NCBI GenBank assembly: GCA_009704285.1
Contig: WLEM01000047.1
Coordinates: forward strand, 1 to 5,430
Reading direction: 5' to 3'
DNA from: Actinomycetota bacterium
GTDB lineage: Bacteria > Actinomycetota > Actinomycetes > Nanopelagicales > Nanopelagicaceae
DNA: 5,430 nt
Shown one piece after another: positions 4,733 through 5,430 of the stretch (position 1 is the stretch's first letter; each line of letters begins with the position of its first letter). The translations under genes were made by a program, and so were the position numbers. The notes beneath the pieces were generated by a model. It was not told where the DNA came from. It ran no database searches and was given only the letters and a program-made list of their open reading frames with translations.

Positions 4733-5430
4733 ATGAGCAACGAGATTGATCTAAACAAGCTAGCTACTGAAAGCAAAGTAGTTGCTGCTGGTCGACCTGC
4801 TAAGCAACCCGATGGAGCACTAAATCCACCAATTGCACTTAATTCAACCTTTCATGAGGGTGGACCAATTGGTTACGGCCGATATGGCAATGAAACTTGG
4901 AGTGCGCTAGAGGATGCTATTTCAATTCTTGAAGGTGGAAAGACATTACTGTTTTCATCTGGCATGGCTGCGATTAGTGCAGTTTTTTCCTTACTGCCTG
5001 AGGGCTCAGTTGTCGTAGCAGCTAACAACGGATATCAAGGAACAACTACATTATTAAAGAAATTGCATGAAAGTGAAAAACTCAAAGTTAGATTTGTAAA
5101 CCTAGCCAATACCGATGAAACAATTGCAGCAATTCCAGGTGCTCAGATGCTCTATCTTGAGTCACCGCTTAATCCATTACTTGAAATCATCGATCTACCA
5201 AAGCTGATAGCAGCAGGTAAGTCAGCAGGATGTGGCGTTGCAGTTGATAACACTTTGGCAACACCACTTTTGCAAAATCCCCTTGCCCTTGGTGCGGATA
5301 TTGTCATTCACTCTGTAACAAAGTATCTATCTGGTCACAGTGATCTAATTTTGGGTTCATTAAGTACAAATGATTCAGCACTTTATAATCGATTAGAGCA
5401 ATCTCGCAGATATGGTGGCGCAATTGCTGG
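4733..5430 (+). CDS. Cys/Met metabolism PLP-dependent enzyme (cystathionine gamma-synthase/lyase type), 3' end outside window
   Basis: The first 232 codons of a fold-type I PLP enzyme are present; family members are usually about 370-400 residues, so roughly 60% is seen. Motifs in order are GYGRYGNETWSALE (counterpart of the YxRxxNPT phosphate-binding segment), LFSSGMAAISAVF, LYLESPLNPLLEI, VAVDNTLATPLLQNPLALGAD with Asp172 contacting the PLP pyridine nitrogen, and IHSVTKYLSGHSD with the Schiff-base Lys197. Such enzymes make cystathionine from an activated homoserine and cysteine (gamma-synthase), or cleave cystathionine or methionine (gamma-lyases). The visible part does not separate these, so no gene symbol is given. 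ATG 4733 is supported by the leaderless-type -10 and the absence of another good start. It lies 39 bp after msrB and shares a sulfur-amino-acid theme with msrAB, though its own promoter suggests separate expression. Confidence 0.88.
   Translation, partial: MSNEIDLNKLATESKVVAAGRPAKQPDGALNPPIALNSTFHEGGPIGYGRYGNETWSALEDAISILEGGKTLLFSSGMAAISAVFSLLPEGSVVVAANNGYQGTTTLLKKLHESEKLKVRFVNLANTDETIAAIPGAQMLYLESPLNPLLEIIDLPKLIAAGKSAGCGVAVDNTLATPLLQNPLALGADIVIHSVTKYLSGHSDLILGSLSTNDSALYNRLEQSRRYGGAIA

Overview
The window looks like a piece of an AT-rich actinobacterial chromosome. A WhiB1/WblE-type iron-sulfur regulator (confined to Actinobacteria and their phages) and a PdtaS-type histidine kinase sit side by side, but the codons are strongly A/T-ending and the intergenic spacers are short. 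By inference this fits a streamlined freshwater actinobacterium (Nanopelagicales/acI, such as Candidatus Planktophila or Nanopelagicus). The lineage call rests on gene content and base composition seen by eye, not on a search.

Left part (1-3125, + strand): a short non-coding leader with a perfect 9-bp hairpin comes first. Three closely packed genes follow: a membrane-anchored SAF-domain (CpaB-like) protein, a CpaE/ParA-like protein with a degenerate P-loop (TTG start, overlapping its predecessor by 17 bp), and a full-length PdtaS-type sensor kinase (GAF, PAS, HisKA_2, HATPase). CpaB and CpaE are normally accessory parts of Flp/Tad pilus assembly, but no pilin, TadA, TadB or secretin gene is in view, so their job here is open.

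Middle (3122-3717): whiB1 lies on the minus strand and converges on pdtaS with a 4-bp overlap of the two stop codons. The same convergent whiB1/pdtaS pair is known in Mycobacterium tuberculosis (Rv3219/Rv3220c). A 326-bp divergent intergenic region separates whiB1 from msrA. It holds the whiB1 and msrA ribosome-binding sites, an imperfect hairpin and a coding-like frame with no start codon.

Right part (3718-5430, + strand): msrA and msrB overlap by 8 bp and together repair both epimers of methionine sulfoxide. They are followed by the first 232 codons of a Cys/Met-metabolism PLP enzyme (cystathionine gamma-synthase/lyase type), which runs off the window and has a well-placed -10 hexamer consistent with leaderless transcription. 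The right half therefore has a redox and sulfur-amino-acid theme next to a redox/NO-type Fe-S regulator; a regulatory link is only an inference.

No tRNA, insertion sequence, CRISPR array or phage gene was found. The genes are mostly recognisable families; the less explained parts are the SAF/CpaE-like pair coupled to pdtaS, the 3392-3717 spacer, and the first 35 bases, which resemble a 23S rRNA 3' end.
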